A DNA stretch of 12,502 nt from Planctomycetaceae bacterium UBA6894 (GTDB lineage Bacteria > Planctomycetota > Planctomycetia > Gemmatales > Gemmataceae). Under the pieces are notes generated by a model. The model ran no database searches and was not told where the DNA came from. It saw nothing but the letters and a program-made list of their open reading frames with translations. The stretch lies in assembly GCA_002451275.1 (NCBI GenBank), contig DKBS01000144.1, positions 27,153 to 39,654 on the forward strand. Reading direction: 5' to 3'. Numbering within the stretch: the first letter of the stretch is position 1; every line of letters starts with the position of its first letter. Position numbers and translations under genes: made by a program. This document shows positions 1-6,821 of the stretch, piece by piece.

Positions 1-1401
1 AAGGCCAAGGACGCCCAAGAGCGCACTCTGGAAAGCATTCTCCTCAACCATCCGCTAGACTGCCCCGTTTGTGACAAGGCCGGGGAATGCCTGCTGCAGG
101 ATTTCAGCTTCCAGTTCGGCAAAGCTGAAAGCCGGATGGTGGACGAGAAAAACACCCCCCCCAACAAGCCCGATCTGGGGCCGAATGTCAGGCTCTTCAC
201 CGACCGCTGCATCATGTGCAGCCGGTGCGTGCGCTTCACGCGCGAGGTGGCCGGGACCGCCGAGTTGCACATCGTCAACCGCGGGTCCCACGCCGAGATT
301 GATGTCTTTGAGGGGCACCCGCTGGACAACAAGCTCGCCACCAATGTGGTGGACCTGTGCCCGGTGGGAGCGCTTGCCAGCAAGGACTTCCTCTATTCCC
401 AGCGCGTCTGGAACCTGAAGACGGTTTCCAGCGTGTGCGGCGGCTGCTCCACCGGTTGCGCCATCCACATCGATTCCAACAAGGACATCGTCTATCGCCT
501 GCGTCCCCGATTCAATCCCCGCGCCCAGGGGCACTTCATGTGCGACGAGGGCCGCCTTGGCTATCACCATGTGAATGATCCGAAACGGCTGAACCGCTAT
601 TTGGCGCGGGGCGAGAACGGCACACGGGCGGTCGAATGGTCAGAGGCCGCAAAAATATGCCGTGAGAAACTTTCGTCCGCCGCGTCTAGGGATCCTGGCA
701 GGGTTTGGGTGGTATTTGCGCCTTCCATGACCGTGGAGGAAGCGTGGCTGCTGGCCAGTTACGCGCGCCAGCTCAGCCCGTTTGTCAAACTGGTCCTGGG
801 TCCGGTTTCGGTGGTCGGCCAGGATGATACCTACCCCAAGGACCGGAAGGGACGCCCGGTGCAACCGGTCAAGTTCAACATCCGAGCCGAGAAGGCCGCC
901 AACACGCGGGGTGTGCGCGGCGTGCTGTCCCACTTCCAGAAAGACCATTTCAGCTACGACCAATTTCTGCAGGCAGCGAAGGCCGGGCAGATCGATGCCT
1001 GTTTCATCGCTGCCGGCCAGTCGCCCCAGATCCGAAAGCCCATGGTGGAAGAAGGCGACGCGCTTTCAGGCGTGGGATTTGTCGCGGTTCAGGAGCTTTT
1101 CCCGTCGCCGCTGACCGACCGGGCCCATGTGGTGATTCCCGCCTCGGCATTCAGCGAGGTGGAGGGTACGCTGGTCAACCATGCGGGTTTGGCCCAAGCC
1201 AAGCGCGCAGCCTGTGCCCCTTACCGCGGTTTGCGTACCGATGGACAGTTTTACCTGGAATTGCTCGAACGGAAGGGCTTGGTGCACGCCGCCAACCTGC
1301 GCAAGGAAGTCGCCAAGTCGATACCCGCCTTCAAACCGCTGGAGGTTGGAGAGCTTGGGGAATACGGCGTCTTTTGCGAAAAACTGAAGGACCTGGCCTG
1401 A
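1..1401 (+). CDS. nuoG: NADH-quinone oxidoreductase subunit G, 5' partial
   Basis: Peripheral-arm subunit of complex I that carries iron-sulfur clusters passing electrons from NADH toward quinone. The frame is open from base 1, so the start and the N-terminal [2Fe-2S] ferredoxin part lie outside the window; 466 residues are visible. In window numbering, H17-x3-C21-x2-C24-x5-C30 is the His/Cys3 ligand set of cluster N5. C70-x2-C73-x2-C76 with C120 (in LCPVGAL) fits cluster N4. C146-x2-C149-x3-C153-x27-C181 is the exact spacing of the extra cluster N7 known from E. coli and Thermus NuoG. The rest is a molybdopterin-oxidoreductase-like domain, but only about 285 residues follow C181, far fewer than in E. 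coli NuoG (about 908 residues in total). It is the first gene of the nuo run here, with nuoH 53 bases downstream. Identity is secure; the reduced C-terminal domain is the oddity. Confidence 0.96.
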   Translation, partial: KAKDAQERTLESILLNHPLDCPVCDKAGECLLQDFSFQFGKAESRMVDEKNTPPNKPDLGPNVRLFTDRCIMCSRCVRFTREVAGTAELHIVNRGSHAEIDVFEGHPLDNKLATNVVDLCPVGALASKDFLYSQRVWNLKTVSSVCGGCSTGCAIHIDSNKDIVYRLRPRFNPRAQGHFMCDEGRLGYHHVNDPKRLNRYLARGENGTRAVEWSEAAKICREKLSSAASRDPGRVWVVFAPSMTVEEAWLLASYARQLSPFVKLVLGPVSVVGQDDTYPKDRKGRPVQPVKFNIRAEKAANTRGVRGVLSHFQKDHFSYDQFLQAAKAGQIDACFIAAGQSPQIRKPMVEEGDALSGVGFVAVQELFPSPLTDRAHVVIPASAFSEVEGTLVNHAGLAQAKRAACAPYRGLRTDGQFYLELLERKGLVHAANLRKEVAKSIPAFKPLEVGELGEYGVFCEKLKDLA

Positions 1402-1454
1402 AATATTTTTCCGGCCCCGGCAAGCTGTCATCAAGGTTTTAGAGAAGGCGAAAC

Positions 1455-2846
1455 ATGGACTGGAACGCGTTGATTCCACTGCTGGTGACTTTGATCACCA
1501 TCGCCGTCATTCTTGGCGGCGTGCTGGGTGGTGTCGCCTACCTGACATTGTTGGAGCGCAAGGTTTCCGCCTGGGTGCAGGATCGATACGGTCCCAACCG
1601 TGTCGGATTTGATTTCGGCCAATCCTGGTTGTCGTTTTTGCGCAAGATGTGGGGCTTGGGCCAGCCTTTGGCCGATGGTGCCAAATTCCTGCTCAAGGAA
1701 GATGTCATCCCCGGTCATGTGGACAAGGTCTTTTTCATGCTGGCCCCGATGATCGCGATGGGTACCGCATTATTCGCCATGGCTGTGGTGAGTATCGGCG
1801 ATACTCCCGCACCTCCCGCATTGGTGTCGGTAAAGCCGACCGCGGGGCAGGAAAAAGTCGGGGTCAACACCCTGGCATTTCCCGCCACTGCTGAGGAGGC
1901 GCGCAGGCTGGAACGCACAGGCGAGCTGAAATCATTCATCGACAAGTCGGATGGATACAAAAAGCGATGGAAATTCGCGATTTCCCCCGGGGTGGACATC
2001 GGTTTTTTGTTCATTTTCGCCGTGGGTAGCCTGGCGGTTTACGGGATTGTGCTGGGGGGGTGGTCCAGCAACAACAAGTACAGCCTGTTGGGATCCTTGC
2101 GATCCAGCGCGCAGATGATCAGCTATGAGATCCCCATGGGCCTCTCGGTGATGGGTGTGCTCATCCTGGTGGGATCGTTGAACCTTGAACGGATTGTCGA
2201 TTGGCAGGCACGGAATGGTTGGCTGGGTATCTACCAACCAACCGCCTTTCTGCTTTTCCTGACCGCCATTTTCGCCGAGTGCAACCGTCTCCCCTTTGAC
2301 TTGCCTGAATGCGAGCAGGAATTGGTGGGCGGGTACCACACCGAATACAGCTCGATGAAGTTTGCGATGTTCTTTTTGGGCGAGTACACCCACATGATCA
2401 CCACCAGCTTTCTGACGGTGGCGCTGTTTCTGGGAGGTTGGCACCTGCCGGGGTTGGAGTCATTTCTGGGGGCTGACTCGTATGTTGCCTTGGCCGCCAA
2501 ACTGGGGATTTTCGCCGCGAAGGTGGGCGGCATCATCATGCTTTTCATGTTGGTGCGCTGGACCATTTTGCGATTCAAATTCAATCAGCTCATGAGCCTG
2601 GCTTGGAAGGGAATGATGCCCCTGGGGGTTTTGAGCCTGCTGGGCGCCATGTTCGTGGGGCAGTTCGGCTGGTCACCCTGGTGGCTCCTGCCGTGGTCGA
2701 TCTTCATTCTGACCCTGGTGACCGCCCTGGGTGCTTTTGTGCCCGGTGATGATCCCCGGGTGCAGTTGCGGATTGCACGCGGTCGATCGCCTTCCGCATC
2801 AGGTGTGGTAGGTGGGGGCAGGCGGGCCGGAGCCGGCGCTGTTTGA
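1455..2846 (+). CDS. nuoH: NADH-quinone oxidoreductase subunit H
   Basis: Membrane subunit forming the quinone chamber roof and the link between the peripheral and membrane arms. It has 463 residues; E. coli NuoH has about 325. Residues 34-51 hold the conserved ERK...QDRYGPNRVG segment of the first cytoplasmic loop. Residues 274-299 hold the family hallmark AE-x-NR-x-PFDLPE followed by ELV-x-GYHTEYS, with the loop glutamates E275, E285, E287, E289 and E297. Two cysteines (C276, C286) sit inside this normally Cys-free stretch. Between D116 and D181 the loop after the second hydrophobic segment is enlarged by roughly 45-50 polar residues. The C-terminus ends in a Gly/Ala/Arg-rich tail. The ATG at 1455 is preceded by AGAAGG at 1443-1448, 6 bases away. 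The stop overlaps a possible TTG start of nuoI. Confidence 0.97.
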   Translation: MDWNALIPLLVTLITIAVILGGVLGGVAYLTLLERKVSAWVQDRYGPNRVGFDFGQSWLSFLRKMWGLGQPLADGAKFLLKEDVIPGHVDKVFFMLAPMIAMGTALFAMAVVSIGDTPAPPALVSVKPTAGQEKVGVNTLAFPATAEEARRLERTGELKSFIDKSDGYKKRWKFAISPGVDIGFLFIFAVGSLAVYGIVLGGWSSNNKYSLLGSLRSSAQMISYEIPMGLSVMGVLILVGSLNLERIVDWQARNGWLGIYQPTAFLLFLTAIFAECNRLPFDLPECEQELVGGYHTEYSSMKFAMFFLGEYTHMITTSFLTVALFLGGWHLPGLESFLGADSYVALAAKLGIFAAKVGGIIMLFMLVRWTILRFKFNQLMSLAWKGMMPLGVLSLLGAMFVGQFGWSPWWLLPWSIFILTLVTALGAFVPGDDPRVQLRIARGRSPSASGVVGGGRRAGAGAV

Positions 2847-2866
2847 ACGATCATACGGGCCCGGAC

Positions 2867-2878
2867 GGGGAACAGGGA
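2867..2878 (+). promoter_or_regulatory. Ribosome binding region of nuoI
   Basis: GGGGAACAGGGA precedes the ATG at 2882. GGGGAA (2867-2872) lies 9 bases upstream and AGGGA (2874-2878) only 3. This supports 2882 over the TTG at 2843, though neither element is a perfect anti-16S match. Confidence 0.5.
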
Positions 2879-2881
2879 AAC

Positions 2882-3499
2882 ATGAGCCAGACCAAGCCTC
2901 AAAAAGTCAAGTGGGTGAAACCACCCAAACTTGGGCTTCTCGACCAGATGTATGTTCCAACCGTGATCAGCGGCATGGCGACCACCGTCAAGCACATGGT
3001 GGGCACCCTCATCGGGACCGGCACCGGCCGGGGAAACATCCAGGTGCAGAGCTATCCCGAGGAAAAGCCCAAACTGCCTCCCCATTACCGGGGGGTGCAC
3101 CGCCTGAACCGTGATCCTGAAGGCCGTGCCAAATGTGTCGCCTGCTACATGTGTTCCACGGCCTGCCCGGCGAGCTGCATTGATATTGTAGCCGCCCCTT
3201 CGCCCTGGCCGGACCGTGAGAAATACCCGGAAACCTTCGTGATTGATGAACTCCGGTGCATTTACTGCGGCATGTGCGAGCAGGCCTGTCCGGTCGATGC
3301 CATTGAACTGACCACCATTTTCGATCTCACCGGATTGACCCGGGAGGAGATGATGTTCGACAAGGAAAAATTGCTGAGTGTTTTCGACCAAACGGTGGCG
3401 GCAGGCACCGACCCGGTTCGAACGCAACCCGGCCGGTTGGGAGTCGCATCCCTTCCGGCTGCCGCAGGCCTGACGGGGTCCTCCAGCGCACAGAGTTGA
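2882..3499 (+). CDS. nuoI: NADH-quinone oxidoreductase subunit I (8Fe ferredoxin-like)
   Basis: Peripheral-arm subunit holding the two [4Fe-4S] clusters N6a and N6b, which carry electrons toward N2 and quinone. From the ATG at 2882 it is 205 residues. Two typical ferredoxin motifs are visible: C85-x2-C88-x2-C91-x3-C95-P and C126-x2-C129-x2-C132-x3-C136-P. The N-terminal part (residues 30-82) has the membrane-associating TTVKHM...GT and YPEEKP...YRG-x-HRL segments of NuoI. The last 40 or so residues are low-complexity Ala/Gly/Ser-rich and probably disordered. An in-frame TTG at 2843 would add 13 residues and overlap the nuoH stop by 4 bases. I prefer the ATG because it is a stronger start codon, has GGGGAA/AGGGA just upstream, and the extra residues (acidic, Gly-rich) look unlike NuoI. 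NuoJ follows after 83 bases. Confidence 0.95.
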   Translation: MSQTKPQKVKWVKPPKLGLLDQMYVPTVISGMATTVKHMVGTLIGTGTGRGNIQVQSYPEEKPKLPPHYRGVHRLNRDPEGRAKCVACYMCSTACPASCIDIVAAPSPWPDREKYPETFVIDELRCIYCGMCEQACPVDAIELTTIFDLTGLTREEMMFDKEKLLSVFDQTVAAGTDPVRTQPGRLGVASLPAAAGLTGSSSAQS

Positions 3500-3512
3500 A
3501 TCCCCACCGCCG

Positions 3513-3528
3513 GGCCGGTTTTCTGGCC
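3513..3528 (+). other. Small hairpin in the nuoI-nuoJ gap
   Basis: GGCCGG - TTTT - CTGGCC can form a 6-bp stem (one G-U pair) with a 4-base loop, in the widest gap (83 bases) of an otherwise tight operon. No T-run follows it, so it is not a normal intrinsic terminator. It could be an RNA-processing or stability element, or chance in GC-rich DNA. Confidence 0.3.
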
Positions 3529-3570
3529 AAGCGTGTCAAGTAGTCAGACAAATTGTCAGGTTTGAAGTTG

Positions 3571-3578
3571 AAGGAAGG
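3571..3578 (+). promoter_or_regulatory. Ribosome binding site of nuoJ, decides start
   Basis: AAGGAAGG lies just upstream of the ATG at 3583. AAGGA (3571-3575) is 7 bases from the ATG. The site lies inside the longer frame that begins with TTG at 3553, so it argues for the ATG start. Confidence 0.65.
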
Positions 3579-3582
3579 CTTT

Positions 3583-4395
3583 ATGCCGCCATTAGGCTTG
3601 CCGGTTTTGTTCGCGGAGGGCTGGGTGAAAAACCCCTTGACCCTTTTGCCCTTGGCGGCAGCCTTGGCCGCCGCATTTGGTTTATTTTTGCTGCTGCCCA
3701 GCCCGAAAAAAAGGCCGCGCGTCCTTGGGTACCTGATTGTGCTGGGGGCCCTGTTCGCTTTCGTCGGCTCCATGGCGCGTTCAACCTCCCTGTCCATTGA
3801 GTTGATTTTGCAGCAGGTGTTCAGCGCCGCCGCCATACTTGGTGCGGTTTTCCTGGTGACCCAAACCAATCCGGCGAGGGCCGCACTCGCCTTCACACTG
3901 GTGGTTCTTGGGACCAGCGGCTTGTATCTGACCCTGGGCGCACCATTCCTGGCCGCCGCCAATGTCATTGTTTACGCGGGAGCTATCATCGTTACCTTCT
4001 TGTTTGTGCTGATGCTTGCCCAGCAGGATGCCCCCAGCGATTCAAGCTCCCGCAGTCGCGACCCTTTCATGGCGTCCCTCACCGGCGGCCTGTTGCTTTT
4101 TGTGATCGCCCACACCGTGACCGGTGACAGCGCCCGACTGCCGGTAACCGCCAGGCAATCCAACCCGGCACCAGTCATGCCGGCTCGTTTGACGGAGGAG
4201 GTCGCAGGGCGATTGGATGCCACTGGTCGCCTGGCTATTCCGGCCGAGAATACCGCGTTTCTGGGGGCGGATATTTACCGGCATTTTTTGGTGGGTGTCG
4301 AGGTGGCCGGTGTCCTTCTGGTGGTTGCCACGGTGGCGGCGATCGTGATCGCACAACGCAAGATTCCGGCTGTGGCCGGATCGGAGGTGAAATGA
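3583..4395 (+). CDS. nuoJ: NADH-quinone oxidoreductase subunit J, N-terminally extended
   Basis: Small membrane subunit of complex I next to NuoH and NuoK; its third canonical helix carries the pi-bulge that changes during catalysis. It is 270 residues; E. coli NuoJ is about 184. The canonical core begins near residue 80: helices at about 80-95, 99-118 and 124-145. The signature LGAPF...VIVYAGAI lies at 118-135, with the conserved Tyr at 131. Further hydrophobic segments lie at about 162-180 and 236-257, the last with E240. In front of this core are two additional hydrophobic segments (about 19-38 and 47-64) separated by a basic PKKRPR loop, not found in the E. coli protein. A polar stretch at about 182-230 separates the last two helices. 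The stop overlaps the nuoK start as ATGA, indicating translational coupling. The ATG at 3583 is preferred over the upstream in-frame TTG (3553) because of its ribosome binding site. Confidence 0.92.
   Translation: MPPLGLPVLFAEGWVKNPLTLLPLAAALAAAFGLFLLLPSPKKRPRVLGYLIVLGALFAFVGSMARSTSLSIELILQQVFSAAAILGAVFLVTQTNPARAALAFTLVVLGTSGLYLTLGAPFLAAANVIVYAGAIIVTFLFVLMLAQQDAPSDSSSRSRDPFMASLTGGLLLFVIAHTVTGDSARLPVTARQSNPAPVMPARLTEEVAGRLDATGRLAIPAENTAFLGADIYRHFLVGVEVAGVLLVVATVAAIVIAQRKIPAVAGSEVK
4383..4390 (+). promoter_or_regulatory. Ribosome binding site of nuoK
   Basis: GGAGGTGA, a perfect anti-16S complement, lies inside the end of nuoJ. GGAGG is 4 bases from the ATG at 4392 and 7 bases from the ATG at 4395, so initiation may favour the second ATG. 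Confidence 0.7.
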
Positions 4396-4835
4396 TGGTC
4401 CCTCCTTCCGAATATCCCGACCTGAGTCAGCATTTGGTCGTGGCAGCCATCCTTTTCTGCCTGGGGCTGGTTGGATTTCTTGCCCGGCGAAACATGATTC
4501 TTGCTTTTTTGAACGCTGAACTGATGATTCAGGGCGTTGCCTTGAACTTTGTGGCTTTCGCCCGTTACCGGGGGAATTTGGAAGGGCAGTCCTTTGTGCT
4601 GTTCCTACTGACGGTGGCTGCCTGCGAGGCGGCCATTGCCATGGCCCTGATTCTGGTTCTTTACAAATCACGGGCCACCCTGGACATCAGCATCTGGCAG
4701 GATTTACGGGAAGACAATCTGGACCCGGTGGTAGACACTGAACCGTTGCCCCTGCCTGCCGCCCAACCGCCCCTGCCGCCATTGCCTACCGCCGGTCTCG
4801 GCCCGCAACCGCCCGAGGAGCTGAGTCGTGTTTGA
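4392..4835 (+). CDS. nuoK: NADH-quinone oxidoreductase subunit K, with proline-rich tail
   Basis: Membrane subunit related to MrpC, providing part of the proton path between NuoJ/H and the antiporter-like subunits. It has 147 residues; NuoK is usually about 100. Three hydrophobic helices lie at about 14-30, 34-56 and 66-91. The two conserved membrane glutamates are present: E43 (in NAELMIQ) and E79 (in ACEAA). Their separation of 36 residues equals that of E. coli E36 and E72. After residue 109 comes a 38-residue tail rich in Pro, Leu and Gln that ends at the next gene. It starts by ATGA overlap with nuoJ, and the tail overlaps the nuoL start by 8 bases. The second ATG (4395) may be the true start; the difference is one residue. 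The tail could be an accessory contact or simply read-through sequence that preserves the overlap. Confidence 0.95.
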   Translation: MMVPPSEYPDLSQHLVVAAILFCLGLVGFLARRNMILAFLNAELMIQGVALNFVAFARYRGNLEGQSFVLFLLTVAACEAAIAMALILVLYKSRATLDISIWQDLREDNLDPVVDTEPLPLPAAQPPLPPLPTAGLGPQPPEELSRV

Positions 4836-6807
4836 CCTGTCCACTGAGAATTTGTGGGTCCTGCTGCCGCTGATCCCGGGGCTGCCTATTTTCGCCGCCT
4901 TGATCGTGGCCATTTTTGGTCACCGGTTGGTCGAACGCAGCCATTACCCGGTGTTGCTTGCGGTGGCCGGGAGTGCCGTGATCGGGTTGCTTGCCCTTTC
5001 GCACGTCAAGGGCCTCGGTGCCGACCAGGGGCGAGAGGCTGTTTTCAATTACGCCAACTGGTTCCAGGCCGGCAACCTGCGGGTGGATTGGGAACTCCGA
5101 CTGGACTCCCTCAGCGCGATGATGGCGGCAATGGTCAGCTTCATCAGTCTCTGGATTGTGCTGTTCAGCTCGGGCTACATGCATGGTGACCCGGGTTACC
5201 CGCGTTATTTTGCCGCGGTTTCGCTGTTCGTCGGGGCGATGAACCTGCTGGTTTTGGCAAACAACCTTCCCCTGTTGTTTCTGGGGTGGGAAGGGGTGGG
5301 TGTGTGCAGCTACCTGCTGATTGGTTTCTGGTTTGCCAAGCCGGAAGCGGCCAAGGCCGCGAGAAAGGCTTTCCTGGTGACGCGGCTGGGTGATGTCGCC
5401 CTGCTGGCGGGTATGATCCTGCTGTACCGGGCCGGAGATCCTGTCGGCCTCTCCTACGACACCTTGCTGTTCAGGCAGTACGATCCGGTTACCTTGTACT
5501 GGGCTTTGGTCTGTCTGGGTATTGGCGCCTTCGGCAAGTCGGCACAGTTCCCACTGCATGTCTGGTTGCCCGATGCGATGGAGGGCCCCACCCCGGTCAG
5601 TGCTCTCATCCATGCCGCGACCATGGTCACCGCGGGTGTTTATTTGCTGGCGCGCATGCTGCCTCCCCTGACAGAGCATGCGGTCAGCCCGGCGCAATTG
5701 GCCGCGGTAGGTGATTTTCAGGATATTGTCCTATTGAGCGGTGGCGTTACCGCCCTGTTGGCCGCCTTGATCGCGCTGGGTCAGACCGACCTGAAGCGTA
5801 TTCTGGCTTATTCCACCTTGAGCCAATTGGGCTACATGTTCATGGCTTTGGGTGTGGGCTCAAGCCAAGGGACGGCTGAATCTCATGTGTTGGTCAGCGC
5901 AGCCGCCGCAGCCTCCATCTTCCATCTGTTGACCCATGCATTTTTCAAGGCATTGCTGTTCCTGTCGGCAGGCAGTGTGATGCATGCCATGGGGAATGTT
6001 CTGGACCTTCGCCGGATCGGCGGTTTGCGCAAGCTTTTGCCGATCACGCATGTTTGCTTCCTGATTGGTGCTCTTGCCTTGGCGGGCTTGCCACCACTTT
6101 CCGGGTTTTTCAGCAAGGACGGGATTCTGGAAGCCTTGGAGCATGGTGCCGAGTCGGGCGGTCGCAGAGCCCTACTGCAAAACATAATGTTATGGATTGG
6201 TTTGGTGACAGCGGCCTTGACCGGCTTATACACCATCCGGGCTTACCTGCTCACTTTCTGGGGGCCCCAGCGTGTGCCGGAGGAGGCAGGGCACCACGCC
6301 CATGAATCTCCCCCCGTGATGACTATTCCGTTGGCGGTCTTGGCGGTGCCTGCCGCTTTGATCGGCTTGGCAATTGGACCCACCCATCTGTTTGGCCATT
6401 TCATTCAGGCAACGCCCGGATGGCATCTAGCGGAATCGCATCCGTTCGCTTGGAAAATGGCGGCGATTGGCCTGGGGGCGGCGGCATTGGGTGTGGCTGT
6501 GGCTTTTGTGCTGGGTGATCGGCGTCCGGCTCGCACGCCCAACAATTTGGTGGGGGCGTCGCGAAGCGGCTTCTTCATCGATGACATCTACAGCAGCTTT
6601 ATCACGAAACCCTGTGAATACGGCGGCCGGTTGCTCAATTTCCTTGACCGGGAACTGGTTGACAAGGTGGTGGAGTTGTTTGCCCGCATCCCCGGCTGGG
6701 TGGGTGACTCCCTGAGGCCGCTGCAAAACGGTTTGGTTCAGTATTATGCGCTGGCCATGGCTTTGGGCCTGGTGGTGCTGATCGCCATGTTCACCCTGGC
6801 ACGCTGA
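4828..6807 (+). CDS. nuoL: NADH-quinone oxidoreductase subunit L
   Basis: Distal antiporter-like proton-pumping subunit of the membrane arm. 659 residues, a normal length for the family (E. coli about 613), with many hydrophobic helices. The first half has GWEGVGVCSYLLIGFW with E155, and GKSAQFPLHVWLPDA (K237, H244) followed by MEGPTPVSALIHAATMV, the proton-antiporter family signature. Further on, LTHAFFKALLFL holds K374, and GFFSKDGI holds K430 and D431, matching E. coli K342 and K399/D400. The final part, after about residue 560, contains the segment expected to form the long lateral amphipathic helix and its terminal anchor helix. The start is GTG at 4828, with GAGGAG at 4815-4820 placed 7 bases upstream, inside nuoK. 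Coupling to nuoK is likely. No unusual change was seen in the key residues. Confidence 0.97.
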   Translation: MFDLSTENLWVLLPLIPGLPIFAALIVAIFGHRLVERSHYPVLLAVAGSAVIGLLALSHVKGLGADQGREAVFNYANWFQAGNLRVDWELRLDSLSAMMAAMVSFISLWIVLFSSGYMHGDPGYPRYFAAVSLFVGAMNLLVLANNLPLLFLGWEGVGVCSYLLIGFWFAKPEAAKAARKAFLVTRLGDVALLAGMILLYRAGDPVGLSYDTLLFRQYDPVTLYWALVCLGIGAFGKSAQFPLHVWLPDAMEGPTPVSALIHAATMVTAGVYLLARMLPPLTEHAVSPAQLAAVGDFQDIVLLSGGVTALLAALIALGQTDLKRILAYSTLSQLGYMFMALGVGSSQGTAESHVLVSAAAAASIFHLLTHAFFKALLFLSAGSVMHAMGNVLDLRRIGGLRKLLPITHVCFLIGALALAGLPPLSGFFSKDGILEALEHGAESGGRRALLQNIMLWIGLVTAALTGLYTIRAYLLTFWGPQRVPEEAGHHAHESPPVMTIPLAVLAVPAALIGLAIGPTHLFGHFIQATPGWHLAESHPFAWKMAAIGLGAAALGVAVAFVLGDRRPARTPNNLVGASRSGFFIDDIYSSFITKPCEYGGRLLNFLDRELVDKVVELFARIPGWVGDSLRPLQNGLVQYYALAMALGLVVLIAMFTLAR

Positions 6808-6821
6808 GGGCAGGCGCACAA

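Noticed and set aside
2843..2881. TTG start for nuoI giving a 13-residue extension
   Set aside because: TTG overlapping the nuoH stop is possible, but the ATG at 2882 has a better codon and upstream purine-rich sites, and the extension does not resemble NuoI.
3553..3582. TTG start for nuoJ
   Set aside because: The ribosome binding site AAGGAAGG lies within this extension and points to the ATG at 3583.
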